DNA of 64,000 nt from Pseudidiomarina sp. CB1 (GCF_024752025.1 NZ_JANTPU010000002.1:344421-408420), one strand, 5' to 3'; shown: positions 27,569 through 35,736, numbered from the stretch's first letter. The notes: generated from the sequence alone by a model not told the origin. Program-made: numbers and translations.

Positions 27569-28308
27569 GCCGCACTCCGACGTAGTCGTCGTGCAACAAG
27601 ACGTGGTGCCCGCAGCAACATGCCAAAAAACAAGCGAGTGTGCATTTTTGAAATAAGCCAATTATCGGCAAAACCCTGGAAATGCGAACGGCCACCCTCG
27701 GGGTAAATAACTTGGGTCGGAATAAACCGCACGGGTACGCCGCGCCAGTACATGCGCACCATAATTTCAATATCAAAGTCCATGCGGTTACCTGGGCGGT
27801 GCTCGGCAATCGCTTCGAGGGTTGCCGCGAGCGGATAAACACGAAAACCACACATGGTATCTTTTACCTGCAAGGACAAGGTCTCGATATGCACCCAAAA
27901 ATGGGTGATCTTACGCCCAAACTTACGCGCGGTTGGAATCGAAGCATCGTACTGTGGCGCGCCGCTGATAAGGGTTTCGGGATGTTGTTCGGCTTGTCGC
28001 CAGAATTCGGGGATATCGCCCGTATCATGTTGACCATCAGCGTCAATTTGTAAGCCATGGGTCATTCCCGCTGCATATGCCTGTTCAAACCCTGCCATGA
28101 CCGCGGCACCTTTACCTGAGTTTTGCGGTAAGGTGTGCAAGTGCAGTAAAGGGGTACGTTCAACGAGCTTGCTGAGTTCTTGTTTGGTGGCGGCATCGGA
28201 GCCGTCATCCACAATAAAAATGGGCAATTGGAACGGACTCAACGCCGCTACCGTGGCTGCGATCGTTTCGTGATGGTTATAAATGGGAATTATGAAACAA
28301 GCGTGCAT
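27565..28308 (-). CDS. family 2 glycosyltransferase (N-terminal half of ApeJ)
   Basis: 247-residue GT-A enzyme: IIPIYNHHETIAATVAAL, FIVDDGSD, GKGAAVMAGFEQAYAAGMTH, the DXD-type LQIDADGQHD, and the acceptor region ISGAPQYD. CGFRVYP (dolichol-phosphate-mannose-synthase-like) also occurs. It probably adds a sugar to the polyene or its lipid anchor. It is coupled to the following acyltransferase by an ATGA overlap and lies 4 bases after apeI. Confidence 0.85.
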   Translation of the reverse strand: MHACFIIPIYNHHETIAATVAALSPFQLPIFIVDDGSDAATKQELSKLVERTPLLHLHTLPQNSGKGAAVMAGFEQAYAAGMTHGLQIDADGQHDTGDIPEFWRQAEQHPETLISGAPQYDASIPTARKFGRKITHFWVHIETLSLQVKDTMCGFRVYPLAATLEAIAEHRPGNRMDFDIEIMVRMYWRGVPVRFIPTQVIYPEGGRSHFQGFADNWLISKMHTRLFFGMLLRAPRLVARRLRRSAA

Positions 28309-28312
28309 AAGG

Positions 28313-28678
28313 TCAATTCGCTTCGGTAAAAATGAGACGCCCAGACGAGTAGGCTTGGTCGTTATGGTGATAACGGAAAACGACGCAGTCGGCGCGTTTC
28401 CACTCCAAGCTTAAGGTCACGTTCGCCTTTGGCAAAATCATATCGTTAAACTTTAACACTTCGATTTGTTGAACTGTACGCGGTGTTTGCCAATGGTCTG
28501 CAGCAAGTTGGATCGCCCAGTCGAGTTGCGTCACGCCAGGTAATAGCGGCGCTTCTGGGAAGTGGCCTTGCAGGTAGAGACAATCGGGTGCAAGCGTAAA
28601 GTGCGCGACTAAGTGAGGACGCCCGTTGGTATGTTGAAACTCGGTGAGCTCGGTAAAATCTGGGTAGGTAACGTTCAT
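28313..28678 (-). CDS. apeI: 3-hydroxyacyl-ACP dehydratase ApeI
   Basis: 121-residue hot-dog dehydratase with the FabA/FabZ motif GHFPEAPLLPGVTQLDWA, which includes the catalytic His and the HFPxxPxxPG loop. In known APE systems ApeI acts on ACP-bound 3-hydroxyacyl intermediates, with ApeP as partner. ATG 28678 is chosen over the TTG one codon earlier. It sits 11 bases downstream of the ligase stop. Confidence 0.86.
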   Translation of the reverse strand: MNVTYPDFTELTEFQHTNGRPHLVAHFTLAPDCLYLQGHFPEAPLLPGVTQLDWAIQLAADHWQTPRTVQQIEVLKFNDMILPKANVTLSLEWKRADCVVFRYHHNDQAYSSGRLIFTEAN

Positions 28679-28689
28679 CAATCGCTCTC

Positions 28690-29997
28690 TTATTCACTTG
28701 CTTCGAACAGTTGTTGCAACATAGCTAACGTGGTTTTGCCACTCGCGTTACAAGGTAATGTGTCAACATAGCGGAACTTACGCGGTAACACGACTTTATC
28801 GAAGCGTTGTTGCAAATGCTCACGGATCTTACGGCGCATGTCTAAACGTCCCTCTTGCGCAAGTTGCTGTTGTCCTGCAGCAGTTAACACTAGGACTAAG
28901 CCAAGGGTAGTTCGCGGCTGGTAAAGTTGACAGGACTTTGCTTTGTCAATCCAAGGGTGCGCTTCACAGAAGCGTTCAAGTTCTGCCAGCGAAACGCGTT
29001 TTTCGGCAATTTTCACAATACGATCAGCACGGCCTAGTACATTGAATTCATCAGCGCTAAGTAGTTCCACCTTATCTGTCGTCGTGAACAGCGTGTCATC
29101 GGGTAGGTGCGGCGACCGCAGTTGCAGGCAATGCTCGTTATTCACGCCGATTTCGACATCCGTAAAGCGGCGGAATGCTGTCGTTGTAGCGCTGCGCTGC
29201 CGCCAACCGATACCACCGGTTTCGGTGCTGCCATAGATTTCGAACGGGGCGGCGAGACCTGCGCCGATAAAACGCTGTGGAACCTGATCAGCAAGAGGTC
29301 CTCCCGAGGAAAACACGGCACGCAAGCGCGCTGGGTGGTGCTGCATGTGCGTAAGGTCGTCGAAACGCTCGAGATGCGCTGGACTACTGACGATACAATA
29401 AGCATTTGCTTGTTGATGGTGTTGTTGCCACTGTTCAAGGTATTCCACGCGTTGTGCGACCAAACATCGGCCGACGCAAACCGGCCAAATAACGGTAAAG
29501 AGCAACCCATAGATGTGTTGATGTGAGATCGTCGTTATCACCTCTGCATCGAGCAATGTTTCACCAAAGGTCGATTCAAGGGTTTGCACTTCATTGAAGA
29601 GTTGTCGCGCAGATTTACGAATTGCTTGGGGTTCACCACTTGAGCCTGAAGTGAATAATGTCAACGTGGTTGCGAGTCGGCCACTGAGTGGCTCGAGCTC
29701 TGATGACTGAACAGCTTGAGGCAGCTGTCGCGGCAATTCGGCGTCGATGACAGTAGACACTAAGCGCAACGTTTCGCTGTGGTTATTTTGCGGCATTACC
29801 GGTTGGCGGTTTTCGGCAAGTAAAGCAAAGAACCACACGGTAAAACGATAGCTATCGCCATCAAATAGCAACCAACGTTGCTCTGAACGCGCCTTAAGCC
29901 ACTGCCGTGCAGCTTGAACATCGACGTCAAATCCATGCCAAGGTGCAGTCTTTGGTAGGTTGAGGAACCAATTAGTGGTGTCGCTTTTTAACCACAT
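28690..29997 (-). CDS. apeH: AMP-dependent acyl/aryl ligase ApeH
   Basis: 435-residue ANL-superfamily enzyme activating the aromatic starter acid for transfer to ACP or CoA. Motifs in order: TLFTSGSSGEPQAIRKS (P-loop), EIYGSTETGGIGWRQR and the hinge VLGRADRIVKIAEKRVSLAELE. The catalytic lysine is in ASGKTTLAMLQQ near the C-terminus. It overlaps the membrane-protein gene upstream by 26 bases. The starter is probably the product of the ammonia-lyase encoded in the same operon. Confidence 0.87.
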   Translation of the reverse strand: MWLKSDTTNWFLNLPKTAPWHGFDVDVQAARQWLKARSEQRWLLFDGDSYRFTVWFFALLAENRQPVMPQNNHSETLRLVSTVIDAELPRQLPQAVQSSELEPLSGRLATTLTLFTSGSSGEPQAIRKSARQLFNEVQTLESTFGETLLDAEVITTISHQHIYGLLFTVIWPVCVGRCLVAQRVEYLEQWQQHHQQANAYCIVSSPAHLERFDDLTHMQHHPARLRAVFSSGGPLADQVPQRFIGAGLAAPFEIYGSTETGGIGWRQRSATTTAFRRFTDVEIGVNNEHCLQLRSPHLPDDTLFTTTDKVELLSADEFNVLGRADRIVKIAEKRVSLAELERFCEAHPWIDKAKSCQLYQPRTTLGLVLVLTAAGQQQLAQEGRLDMRRKIREHLQQRFDKVVLPRKFRYVDTLPCNASGKTTLAMLQQLFEASE

Positions 29998-30520
29998 AGC
30001 GAATACCTAATTCGATCGTGAAGATGAGAGCCATCAATACATATGCAATGACGCCGTTGTACCAAGTCCAAACACTTAGGTTAGCTTGTGTTGCGGTCCA
30101 CCATGCAATGCTGCCATTCAGCAAAAAGAAAAGTGTCCAAACGATCGTTACTTTTTCTGTGTAGCTTACTGCAGCGGGCGATAGCTCTCCTTCCATGGCA
30201 CTTGCTAAGCGCGTAATAATTGCCGGCTTACGCCAAAGCGAGCTGGCAAAAAGTATCAAAAAGCCAAGGTTCATCCATACCGGATAAAACAATGCCCCTG
30301 CCTGTGGGCCGAGTAGCCAAGCTCCGATGACGACACAAAGGGTTGCGAAGAGCACGACGTAACTACGCGGCTGTTGCCAGTCAGCAAGCCACACTTGTGG
30401 TATGACAAATAAACACAGTAACCACCATAAATGTTGGCTGTAACCTGCGTGCACTAATCCTGCAACCCAAAGCGGGTAGGTAGCAAGACATAGGTAAGAG
30501 AGAGCACGCAGAATTCGCAT
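29972..30520 (-). CDS. APE-cluster membrane protein ApeG-like
   Basis: 182-residue integral membrane protein with about six hydrophobic segments (for example LSYLCLATYPLWVAGLV, YVVLFATLCVVIGAWLLG and WTLFFLLNGSIAWWTA). It matches the COG4648-type membrane protein found between the second ACP and the ligase in APE clusters. The biochemical role is unknown. It starts 2 bases after the ACP stop. Confidence 0.78.
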   Translation of the reverse strand: MRILRALSYLCLATYPLWVAGLVHAGYSQHLWWLLCLFVIPQVWLADWQQPRSYVVLFATLCVVIGAWLLGPQAGALFYPVWMNLGFLILFASSLWRKPAIITRLASAMEGELSPAAVSYTEKVTIVWTLFFLLNGSIAWWTATQANLSVWTWYNGVIAYVLMALIFTIELGIRYVVKKRHH

Positions 30521-30522
30521 GG

Positions 30523-30783
30523 TTACGCTGGTTCGTGCATGAGTTTGACGACCTCATTGACGACATCTTCGACGGTACGTACCGCTTTAAATGCATCTGG
30601 ACTGATCTTCTTTCCGGTAATCTCACGTAACTTCACTACGAGGTCTACTGCATCGATGCTGTCGAGATCGAGATCTTGGTATAGATTGGCGTCTAACTTG
30701 ATCTCTTCAGCATCGATCTCAAAGTCCTCCGTGAGGATTTGTACAAGTTGTTGATAAACGTCTTCTTTGGTTTCCATGGTCAT
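30523..30783 (-). CDS. apeF: acyl carrier protein ApeF
   Basis: 86-residue acidic ACP. The phosphopantetheine serine is in DLDLDSIDAVDLVVKL. The helical pattern and length fit type II ACPs. It is the second of two adjacent carrier genes; in studied APE systems the two ACPs carry starter and elongating chains respectively. AAGGG lies 6 bases before the ATG. Confidence 0.9.
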   Translation of the reverse strand: MTMETKEDVYQQLVQILTEDFEIDAEEIKLDANLYQDLDLDSIDAVDLVVKLREITGKKISPDAFKAVRTVEDVVNEVVKLMHEPA

Positions 30784-30785
30784 TC

Positions 30786-31052
30786 TTATCCCTTGTGACT
30801 GGCAACGAAGTCGGCCAACGTATCTACACTGTAAAAATGTTTCTTGGTGTCTTCAGAGTTCGCGTCTAATTTGACATCAAACTTCTTTTTGATGGCTAAG
30901 CCCAGCTCAAGCGCATCAATTGAATCGAGGTCGAGGCCGTCATTGTCATCGCTGAAAAGCGGTGCGCTGTCTTTGATGTCGGCAACGGTAATATCTTCCA
31001 AATCGAGTGCTTCGATAATGAGTGTTTTAAGCTCAAGTTTTAAAGTTTCCAT
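30786..31052 (-). CDS. apeE: acyl carrier protein ApeE
   Basis: 88-residue ACP with the attachment serine in GLDLDSIDALELGLAIKKK. The start ATG 31052 (METLKLELK) gives a normal ACP length; the frame upstream to 31166 overlaps the acyltransferase and is not used. It overlaps the 3' end of that gene by 20 bases and is 2 bases from apeF. It is the main elongation carrier by analogy with characterised APE clusters. Confidence 0.9.
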   Translation of the reverse strand: METLKLELKTLIIEALDLEDITVADIKDSAPLFSDDNDGLDLDSIDALELGLAIKKKFDVKLDANSEDTKKHFYSVDTLADFVASHKG

Positions 31053-31830
31053 TACTTTCGAGTACCTTATTGTAATAATCTTCGAGATCCCGTGTGAGCT
31101 TGCGCGCGGCAATGCTGGGTTGCTCAGTCTGGTAGCTGGTTGTCGGCACGCTACGTAAAAACTCAATGGTTAGCGTTGGCTTGGTTTTTGGCGCACAGTA
31201 CCAAGGCTCATTTTTTATCAATGTAACGGGGTCACAGCAAATACGTAACGCCGCCATGTCATTTTGGGTACGCAACGCAAGATTTGCCGGCCCCCGTTGA
31301 AACCGAAAGGGTTTCCCTGGTTCTGTGCGTGTCCCCTCGGGGAAAATAATAAGGTTATTGCCTTGTGCAAGTGAACGCTCACAATCATCAACTAAACCTT
31401 CGGGGTCGCCATTGCTGATGTAACCGGATGATTTTATCACACCTCGCATAAAAGGATTACGCCAAAGGTGCGCCTTAACCACACAGTCGGCATTGGGCAC
31501 AAATGAAATGAGTGCGACGATATCAATCAAGCAGGGGTGGTTGGCAATGATCACTTGGCCGCGGCAGTTTTGCAGTTGCTGACGCGCGGGAAAAGCGAAG
31601 TTAAAGACGCCAGTAAAGCGCATGAAGCCAATGAAAAAACGGAATGTGCGTTGCACCATGGCTTTCGCCATTTGCTGCTGACGTTGGGGATCACCGTAGG
31701 CGCGTAACTTCAATAAAGGCAGTGCGGTGAGCGACATTACCAGCCCACCTAAGCCAAAAACGACAAAACAGAGACCAGTCGCAAGACGCCGCCAAGTATG
31801 CTGTAAAAAATGTACAGATCTAGCCCACAT
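31033..31830 (-). CDS. PlsC-type acyltransferase ApeD-like
   Basis: 265-residue 1-acyl-glycerol-3-phosphate acyltransferase family protein. The catalytic block is NHPCLIDIVALISF (H-x4-D) and the substrate block FPEGTRTEPGKPFRF. A hydrophobic N-terminus (LATGLCFVVFGLGGLVMSLTALPLL) anchors it to the membrane. ATG 31830 overlaps the ApeC stop by 11 bases. It may build the lipid to which the polyene is attached; inferred from family and position. Confidence 0.82.
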   Translation of the reverse strand: MWARSVHFLQHTWRRLATGLCFVVFGLGGLVMSLTALPLLKLRAYGDPQRQQQMAKAMVQRTFRFFIGFMRFTGVFNFAFPARQQLQNCRGQVIIANHPCLIDIVALISFVPNADCVVKAHLWRNPFMRGVIKSSGYISNGDPEGLVDDCERSLAQGNNLIIFPEGTRTEPGKPFRFQRGPANLALRTQNDMAALRICCDPVTLIKNEPWYCAPKTKPTLTIEFLRSVPTTSYQTEQPSIAARKLTRDLEDYYNKVLESNGNFKT

Positions 31831-32485
31831 ACCAGCTCCACGCTTGCTTACCTTGCAGTTGGACTTCGCCTTGGCCATGTTGGCTGATGAGTTGATGCAG
31901 TTGTTGCACCGGTGCTAACAGGCCGGTCTTTTCAGTGCTAGGCTTCGCTTCAAATTGTAGTGGGTGGCCTTGCTGATTGCTTAGTAGTACTGCCATTGCA
32001 AAAGCGTGTTCAGGTAACGCTGCATGTCCGGTATAAGGTTCTGGCGGAGGTTCGTCGGCATAGATGAACACCACTTCGGAATGTTGCTGAAGCTGTAATA
32101 AAGCCTCCAACCAACCCATGGCAAATGAGTCGTCACCAGCGGCGACCGTAGTCATTGCCGCAGTATTGTCGAGCAAAATACTCAGTTGTCCAAGTGCCGC
32201 ATTGTTGACTGACAAACTAAATTGAGTGGGCGATAGCTGTTGCTCATCCGCGAGATCATGTAAAAGACGAATCGTCCGATGTAAGTCACCGTGTTGTGTT
32301 GCCAGCACAATAGGCGTGTTTGCTACTTGTGGATAGTCGGCAATCAATTGATAGACCACTCGTACTAAGAGTTTTGCGTACGGGCTTAAACGCCGACGCG
32401 TTCCCGCGGGAAGTTCTCGCAGTATCGTATCGGCAACGACATCGTCTTGTAGCGCTAAGGCACTGGTCTTGGTGAATGCTTGCAT
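31820..32485 (-). CDS. apeC: beta-ketoacyl synthase-like chain length factor ApeC
   Basis: 221-residue protein of the short N-terminal-ketosynthase-like family (Ketoacyl-synt_2). The segment SLSVNNAALGQLSILLD is typical. The nucleophile region reads AAGDDSFAMGWLEALL with no cysteine, so it is not a catalytic KS. In characterised APE systems ApeC forms a heterodimer with ApeO. ATG 32485 is preferred; an in-frame TTG lies three codons upstream. It is the first gene behind the strong promoter at 32530-32558. Confidence 0.8.
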   Translation of the reverse strand: MQAFTKTSALALQDDVVADTILRELPAGTRRRLSPYAKLLVRVVYQLIADYPQVANTPIVLATQHGDLHRTIRLLHDLADEQQLSPTQFSLSVNNAALGQLSILLDNTAAMTTVAAGDDSFAMGWLEALLQLQQHSEVVFIYADEPPPEPYTGHAALPEHAFAMAVLLSNQQGHPLQFEAKPSTEKTGLLAPVQQLHQLISQHGQGEVQLQGKQAWSWYVG

Positions 32486-32529
32486 GGGCGGCAATTGATT
32501 GAGTTTGAATGTATAAAAAAAGAAGCGGG

Positions 32530-32558
32530 ATAATACACAAAGCCGCGGGTCTTTTCAA
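32530..32558 (-). promoter_or_regulatory. sigma-70 promoter for the main aryl polyene operon
   Basis: On the minus strand: TTGAAA (32558-32553), a 17-base spacer, and TATTAT (32535-32530), about 45 bases before the apeC start. The 80-base gap holding it is the only real break among the minus-strand genes from 33.9 to 16.4 kb, so it probably drives apeC to the end of the cluster. Confidence 0.65.
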
Positions 32559-32575
32559 AAACTTAACACTTGCAT

Positions 32576-33232
32576 CTAGGGTTCGACAATACCCTCATAC
32601 GGACGTTGATGATTCTCTAATGCGGCGGGCAAGCGAGCAAGTGTTTTCTTCAATGCTTCAAGTGCGGCGCTACGCGCGACCAAACCGAGTAATGCCCCTG
32701 CTGGATCCGCGTAACCTTGGTAGGTGATTCTCAGTTGTCCGTTCGCTAATGGAAAGAGTTGCCATTCTGCGGCGAGGTTGGTGATACGGACACCATCAGT
32801 AGGTATGTCGTAGTCATTATTGGCATTTTCGACGGTTATCGTCACAGCTTTAGTAGCGGGGTCTTGGTGCCACACACTGCGCGTGACCATGTCGCGCCGT
32901 GCAACCAAGAAAAAACCAGAAAACACAGTATGGACAACATGTGTGTGCGCATCAGGTTGTGCGAGCACCGTTGCTTTTTCGGCACGTGCTAACCACGACG
33001 AGATGTTCTCAACATCTTCGAGTAAATGAAGGAAGCTGCCGAGTTGTGCTGTAACGACAAGCTCGGCACGCAGCTCGAGTACCTTGTCCGCACGCTCGCG
33101 GTAGTCAATAGTGTAGTGTTGATTTGCGACAGCGGGTTGCCATGTGTCGTGCTGCTGCGCATGCGCAGATGCGACAAAGAAAAGCCCTAAGCAGAAACTT
33201 AGGGCATAGGTTTTAGCTACAGCGATGTTCAT
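32576..33232 (-). CDS. periplasmic START/SRPBCC-like protein at the head of the cluster
   Basis: 218 aa with a signal peptide (LSFCLGLFFVASAHA). The mature part has the lipid-binding START pattern: LLEDVENISSWLARAEKATVL, RRDMVTRSVWHQDP, ITNLAAEWQLFPL and a final amphipathic helix. Proteins of this kind bind hydrophobic ligands, so a role in handling the pigment or its lipid is plausible but unproven. The gene abuts the lipoprotein gene upstream with no gap. An 8-bp perfect hairpin lies in the signal-peptide codons (33184-33205). Confidence 0.72.
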   Translation of the reverse strand: MNIAVAKTYALSFCLGLFFVASAHAQQHDTWQPAVANQHYTIDYRERADKVLELRAELVVTAQLGSFLHLLEDVENISSWLARAEKATVLAQPDAHTHVVHTVFSGFFLVARRDMVTRSVWHQDPATKAVTITVENANNDYDIPTDGVRITNLAAEWQLFPLANGQLRITYQGYADPAGALLGLVARSAALEALKKTLARLPAALENHQRPYEGIVEP

Positions 33233-33487
33233 TTAGGGCTGCAGTGCTTTGACTTGAATAGTCATTTGGATGTCATGGCGTAGATTATTGACCCAGCGGT
33301 TGTAGTTGCTCATCACCCACCCGCGTTGGGCGCCCGCTTCAATAATCGCCATACGAATTTGCTCGTGACTTAGTTGGTGGTTGATGGTGGCAGCGTTAAC
33401 ATCCTTGATGGGCGCACTGGTAGAGCAGCCAAGAAGAGTAAAACTAAAAACGCATACAGCAAGTATTTTGAGAAATGCAGTGGTCAT
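33233..33487 (-). CDS. small lipoprotein
   Basis: 84 aa with signal peptide and lipobox FTLLGC. The mature part has INHQLSHEQIRMAIIEAGAQRGWVMSNY, a pattern seen in small lipoproteins near APE-type clusters (xxxxRGW). ATG 33487 is chosen because AAGGA precedes it by 7 bases; an in-frame ATG at 33505 overlaps the upstream stop. Tightly packed between two secreted-protein genes. Function unknown. Confidence 0.65.
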   Translation of the reverse strand: MTTAFLKILAVCVFSFTLLGCSTSAPIKDVNAATINHQLSHEQIRMAIIEAGAQRGWVMSNYNRWVNNLRHDIQMTIQVKALQP

Positions 33488-33505
33488 CGTAAATTCCTTT
33501 TTCAT

Positions 33506-33889
33506 TTAGCGTAACAGCAATAACTTCAGTGGTTGGTTTACGGGCACGAATTCTGTGATCCCTGTATCACAATGATAGGCGCCAACCAGAATTTCGTCAC
33601 CATGTTTGATAAATGCTGAGGTCATCCACCCTAATTCAGTTGCCGTTTGGTCGGCAGCGCAAGGAAGTTTAGCGGCGGCTAGCTGTGCTGCGCTAGGTAA
33701 CCGCCACGGAGGATGACTCTCCACTTCACGATTCAGTTCGAAGACCATGCGTTTTGCTTGATTCCAGTTCACTGGGGAGGTCTGGATGCAGACGGAAACG
33801 TCGGTCGGCAATGTTGCCGAGCATTGCGCAAGCTCGTGTTCATTAGCGGCAAGAGCGACCGCAAACAGTAGACCTAGATTCACTTGCAT
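33506..33889 (-). CDS. small secreted protein, DUF1566-like
   Basis: 127 aa; a short hydrophobic N-terminus (VNLGLLFAVALAANE) may be a signal peptide. The segment AKRMVFELNREVESHPPWRLPSAAQLAAAK resembles the WRLP-xxxEL motif of DUF1566 (Lcl-type) domains. Four cysteines could form disulfides. It lies 15 bases after the DUF423 gene and is followed directly by the lipoprotein gene, so these may form one transcript leading into the pigment cluster. Not recognised with confidence. Confidence 0.55.
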   Translation of the reverse strand: MQVNLGLLFAVALAANEHELAQCSATLPTDVSVCIQTSPVNWNQAKRMVFELNREVESHPPWRLPSAAQLAAAKLPCAADQTATELGWMTSAFIKHGDEILVGAYHCDTGITEFVPVNQPLKLLLLR

Positions 33890-33904
33890 CGGCTCCGTGG
33901 TAAC

Positions 33905-34276
33905 TTACAACTCTTTCAGAACTGCCCAGAAAATCCAAATCCAACCGATGATAAAGCAGGCACCGCCAACTGGAGTAATCGGGCCGAACCAGCGTATGCC
34001 AGTGAGCGCCATCAAGTAAAGACTGCCAGAAAACAATGCAATGCCGGCGAGCAAGATCCAGCCTCCGGTACGTAAGCCGCTGGCTTGCGGGTAGGGAATA
34101 AGTAGTGCCGCGACCATGAACAAACCTAGCGCATGATAAATGTGATATTGCACACCCGTTTGGAATACGCCGAGCATTTCGGGTGATAACTTTGCCTTAA
34201 GTGCATGTGCCCCAAATGCCCCAAGAATTACCCCAAGAGCCATATTGATCGCACCCAACATTGCGAATACTTTCAT
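33905..34276 (-). CDS. DUF423 (YgdD-like) inner membrane protein
   Basis: 123-residue membrane protein with four hydrophobic segments. Family motifs: LGAINMALGVILGAFGAHALK, FQTGVQYHIYHALGLF, GIALFSGSLYLMAL and PITPVGGACFIIGWIW. Function unknown. ATG 34276 is the conserved start; longer in-frame codons run into the divergent promoter region. Divergent from the CoA-transferase gene with 57 bases between starts. Confidence 0.9.
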   Translation of the reverse strand: MKVFAMLGAINMALGVILGAFGAHALKAKLSPEMLGVFQTGVQYHIYHALGLFMVAALLIPYPQASGLRTGGWILLAGIALFSGSLYLMALTGIRWFGPITPVGGACFIIGWIWIFWAVLKEL

Positions 34277-34333
34277 GGTATGCCTAAGCTTTAACAGTTG
34301 AATACTGCTTACTTTATCGTAAAAGGAGTTGAA

Positions 34334-35617
34334 ATGCGTGTTGCAAACGCTGAACAAGCGCTAGAAATTTTATCTGATAACGACGTCATTTGGTGCCAAT
34401 CAATGGCTGCAACCCCCTATAAACTGTTGCAGGGATTGGCCGAGGTGGCGCTGCAACGGCGCAATATGACATTACTGCAACTCCACACCGAACATAGTGA
34501 GGTATTGTCGGATCCAACCTTGCAGGGGCATCTACGTCAACGTGCGTTCTTTGTCGGCAAATCTACCCGTGCGGCAGTCAATGAAGGGTTAGCCGATTAT
34601 GTGCCGATTTTTCTGTCGGAAATACCGAAACTGTTTCGTTCGGGCGAGCAGCGGTTGGATGCGGTGCTGATTCAGGTTTCAGCCCCCGACGCACACGGTA
34701 ACTGTAGTCTTGGTATAAGTGTCGAAGCGACACGGGCAGCCTTGCAAGTAGCGAAAAAGGTTATCGCTTGGGTCAATCCAAAGATGCCGCGCACCCATGG
34801 AGATTCGTTCATTCATGTCAGTCAGATTGATCGCTATTTTGAAGAAGCTGCAGCAATGCCGATTCACGAGCGACCCGCGCAAAGTAAAATTACCACGCGC
34901 ATCGGTGAACGCGTGGCTGAACTCATCAATGACGGTGATTGTTTGCAAATGGGCATTGGTGCCATTCCCGATGCGACTTTGGCATGTTTAGGCAACCATA
35001 AAGATCTTGGTATACATACCGAGATGTTCTCGGATGGTGTACTTCCGCTTGTGCAAAGTGGCGTGATTAATAATTCTCGCAAGCGTAAACACCGAGGTCG
35101 TATTGTGACCACCTTTGCAATGGGCAGCCAGCAGCTATACGACTTTGTCGATGACAATCCACAGTGTGCGTTCTTAGATGTGGAATACACGAATGACACC
35201 TCTGTGATCCGCCAAAATAAACAAGTCATGGCGATCAACAGCGCCTTGCAAGTCGATGTTACTGGGCAGGTTTGTGCCGATTCGATTGGCACTATGGTGT
35301 ACTCCGGAGTCGGTGGGCAAATGGACTTCGTTCGTGGGGCTAGTTTATCGGAAGGTGGTCGTTCAGTGATTGCGCTGCCAGCGACAGCTTGTGGTGGTAC
35401 CGTCTCACGTATCACGTCGTTGTTGGCACCAGGCGCTGGAGTCGTGACCACGCGCGCCCATGTGCACTATGTGGTAACTGAATACGGCGTAGCCAATTTG
35501 CGCGCAAAAAGTCTCACTGAACGTGCCACCGCACTGATTCATATTGCGGCGCCACAATTTCGTGAACAACTGGCGCGTGAAGCTCAAAACGATTGGGGCT
35601 TGAAGGTACATATCTAA
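34334..35617 (+). CDS. acetyl-CoA hydrolase/transferase family protein
   Basis: 427-residue class I CoA-transferase of the 4-hydroxybutyrate/butyrate:acetate CoA-transferase type. The catalytic Glu is likely in HTEMFSDGVLPL. GVGGQMDFVRGASLSEGG and VTTRAHVHYVVTEYGVANLR are the C-terminal family motifs. AAAAGGAG lies 5 bases before ATG 34334. Substrate not decidable; it exchanges CoA between short-chain acids such as acetate. It stands alone on its strand before the nirS promoter. Confidence 0.88.
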   Translation: MRVANAEQALEILSDNDVIWCQSMAATPYKLLQGLAEVALQRRNMTLLQLHTEHSEVLSDPTLQGHLRQRAFFVGKSTRAAVNEGLADYVPIFLSEIPKLFRSGEQRLDAVLIQVSAPDAHGNCSLGISVEATRAALQVAKKVIAWVNPKMPRTHGDSFIHVSQIDRYFEEAAAMPIHERPAQSKITTRIGERVAELINDGDCLQMGIGAIPDATLACLGNHKDLGIHTEMFSDGVLPLVQSGVINNSRKRKHRGRIVTTFAMGSQQLYDFVDDNPQCAFLDVEYTNDTSVIRQNKQVMAINSALQVDVTGQVCADSIGTMVYSGVGGQMDFVRGASLSEGGRSVIALPATACGGTVSRITSLLAPGAGVVTTRAHVHYVVTEYGVANLRAKSLTERATALIHIAAPQFREQLAREAQNDWGLKVHI

Positions 35618-35676
35618 AATTGTGCAACTACCCATAAGGTGGTACCTCTCTAGGGCTTAGGTACTCCCTCCATTCA

Positions 35677-35717
35677 TTGATATCGATCAAAAGTCCTCCT
35701 TGTACTAGGCTTACAAT
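35677..35717 (+). promoter_or_regulatory. FNR/DNR-type site and promoter of nirS
   Basis: The perfect palindrome TTGATATCGATCAA (35677-35690) matches the FNR/ANR/DNR consensus TTGAT-N4-ATCAA. A TACAAT -10 box is at 35712-35717. With the implied start near 35724 the dyad centre falls at about -41, the class II activation position. This predicts anaerobic or nitric-oxide-linked activation. Confidence 0.8.
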
Positions 35718-35736
35718 CAATTTCAGAAGCATCTGA

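Noticed and set aside
34864..35451. 195-residue open frame antisense to the CoA-transferase gene
   Set aside because: Its composition is rich in Ser, Thr and Pro, as expected of a shadow frame, and the sense gene is clear.
35642..35664. Inverted repeat GTACCT/AGGTAC after the CoA-transferase gene
   Set aside because: 6-bp stem with an 11-base loop and no T-run; possible but not supported as a terminator.
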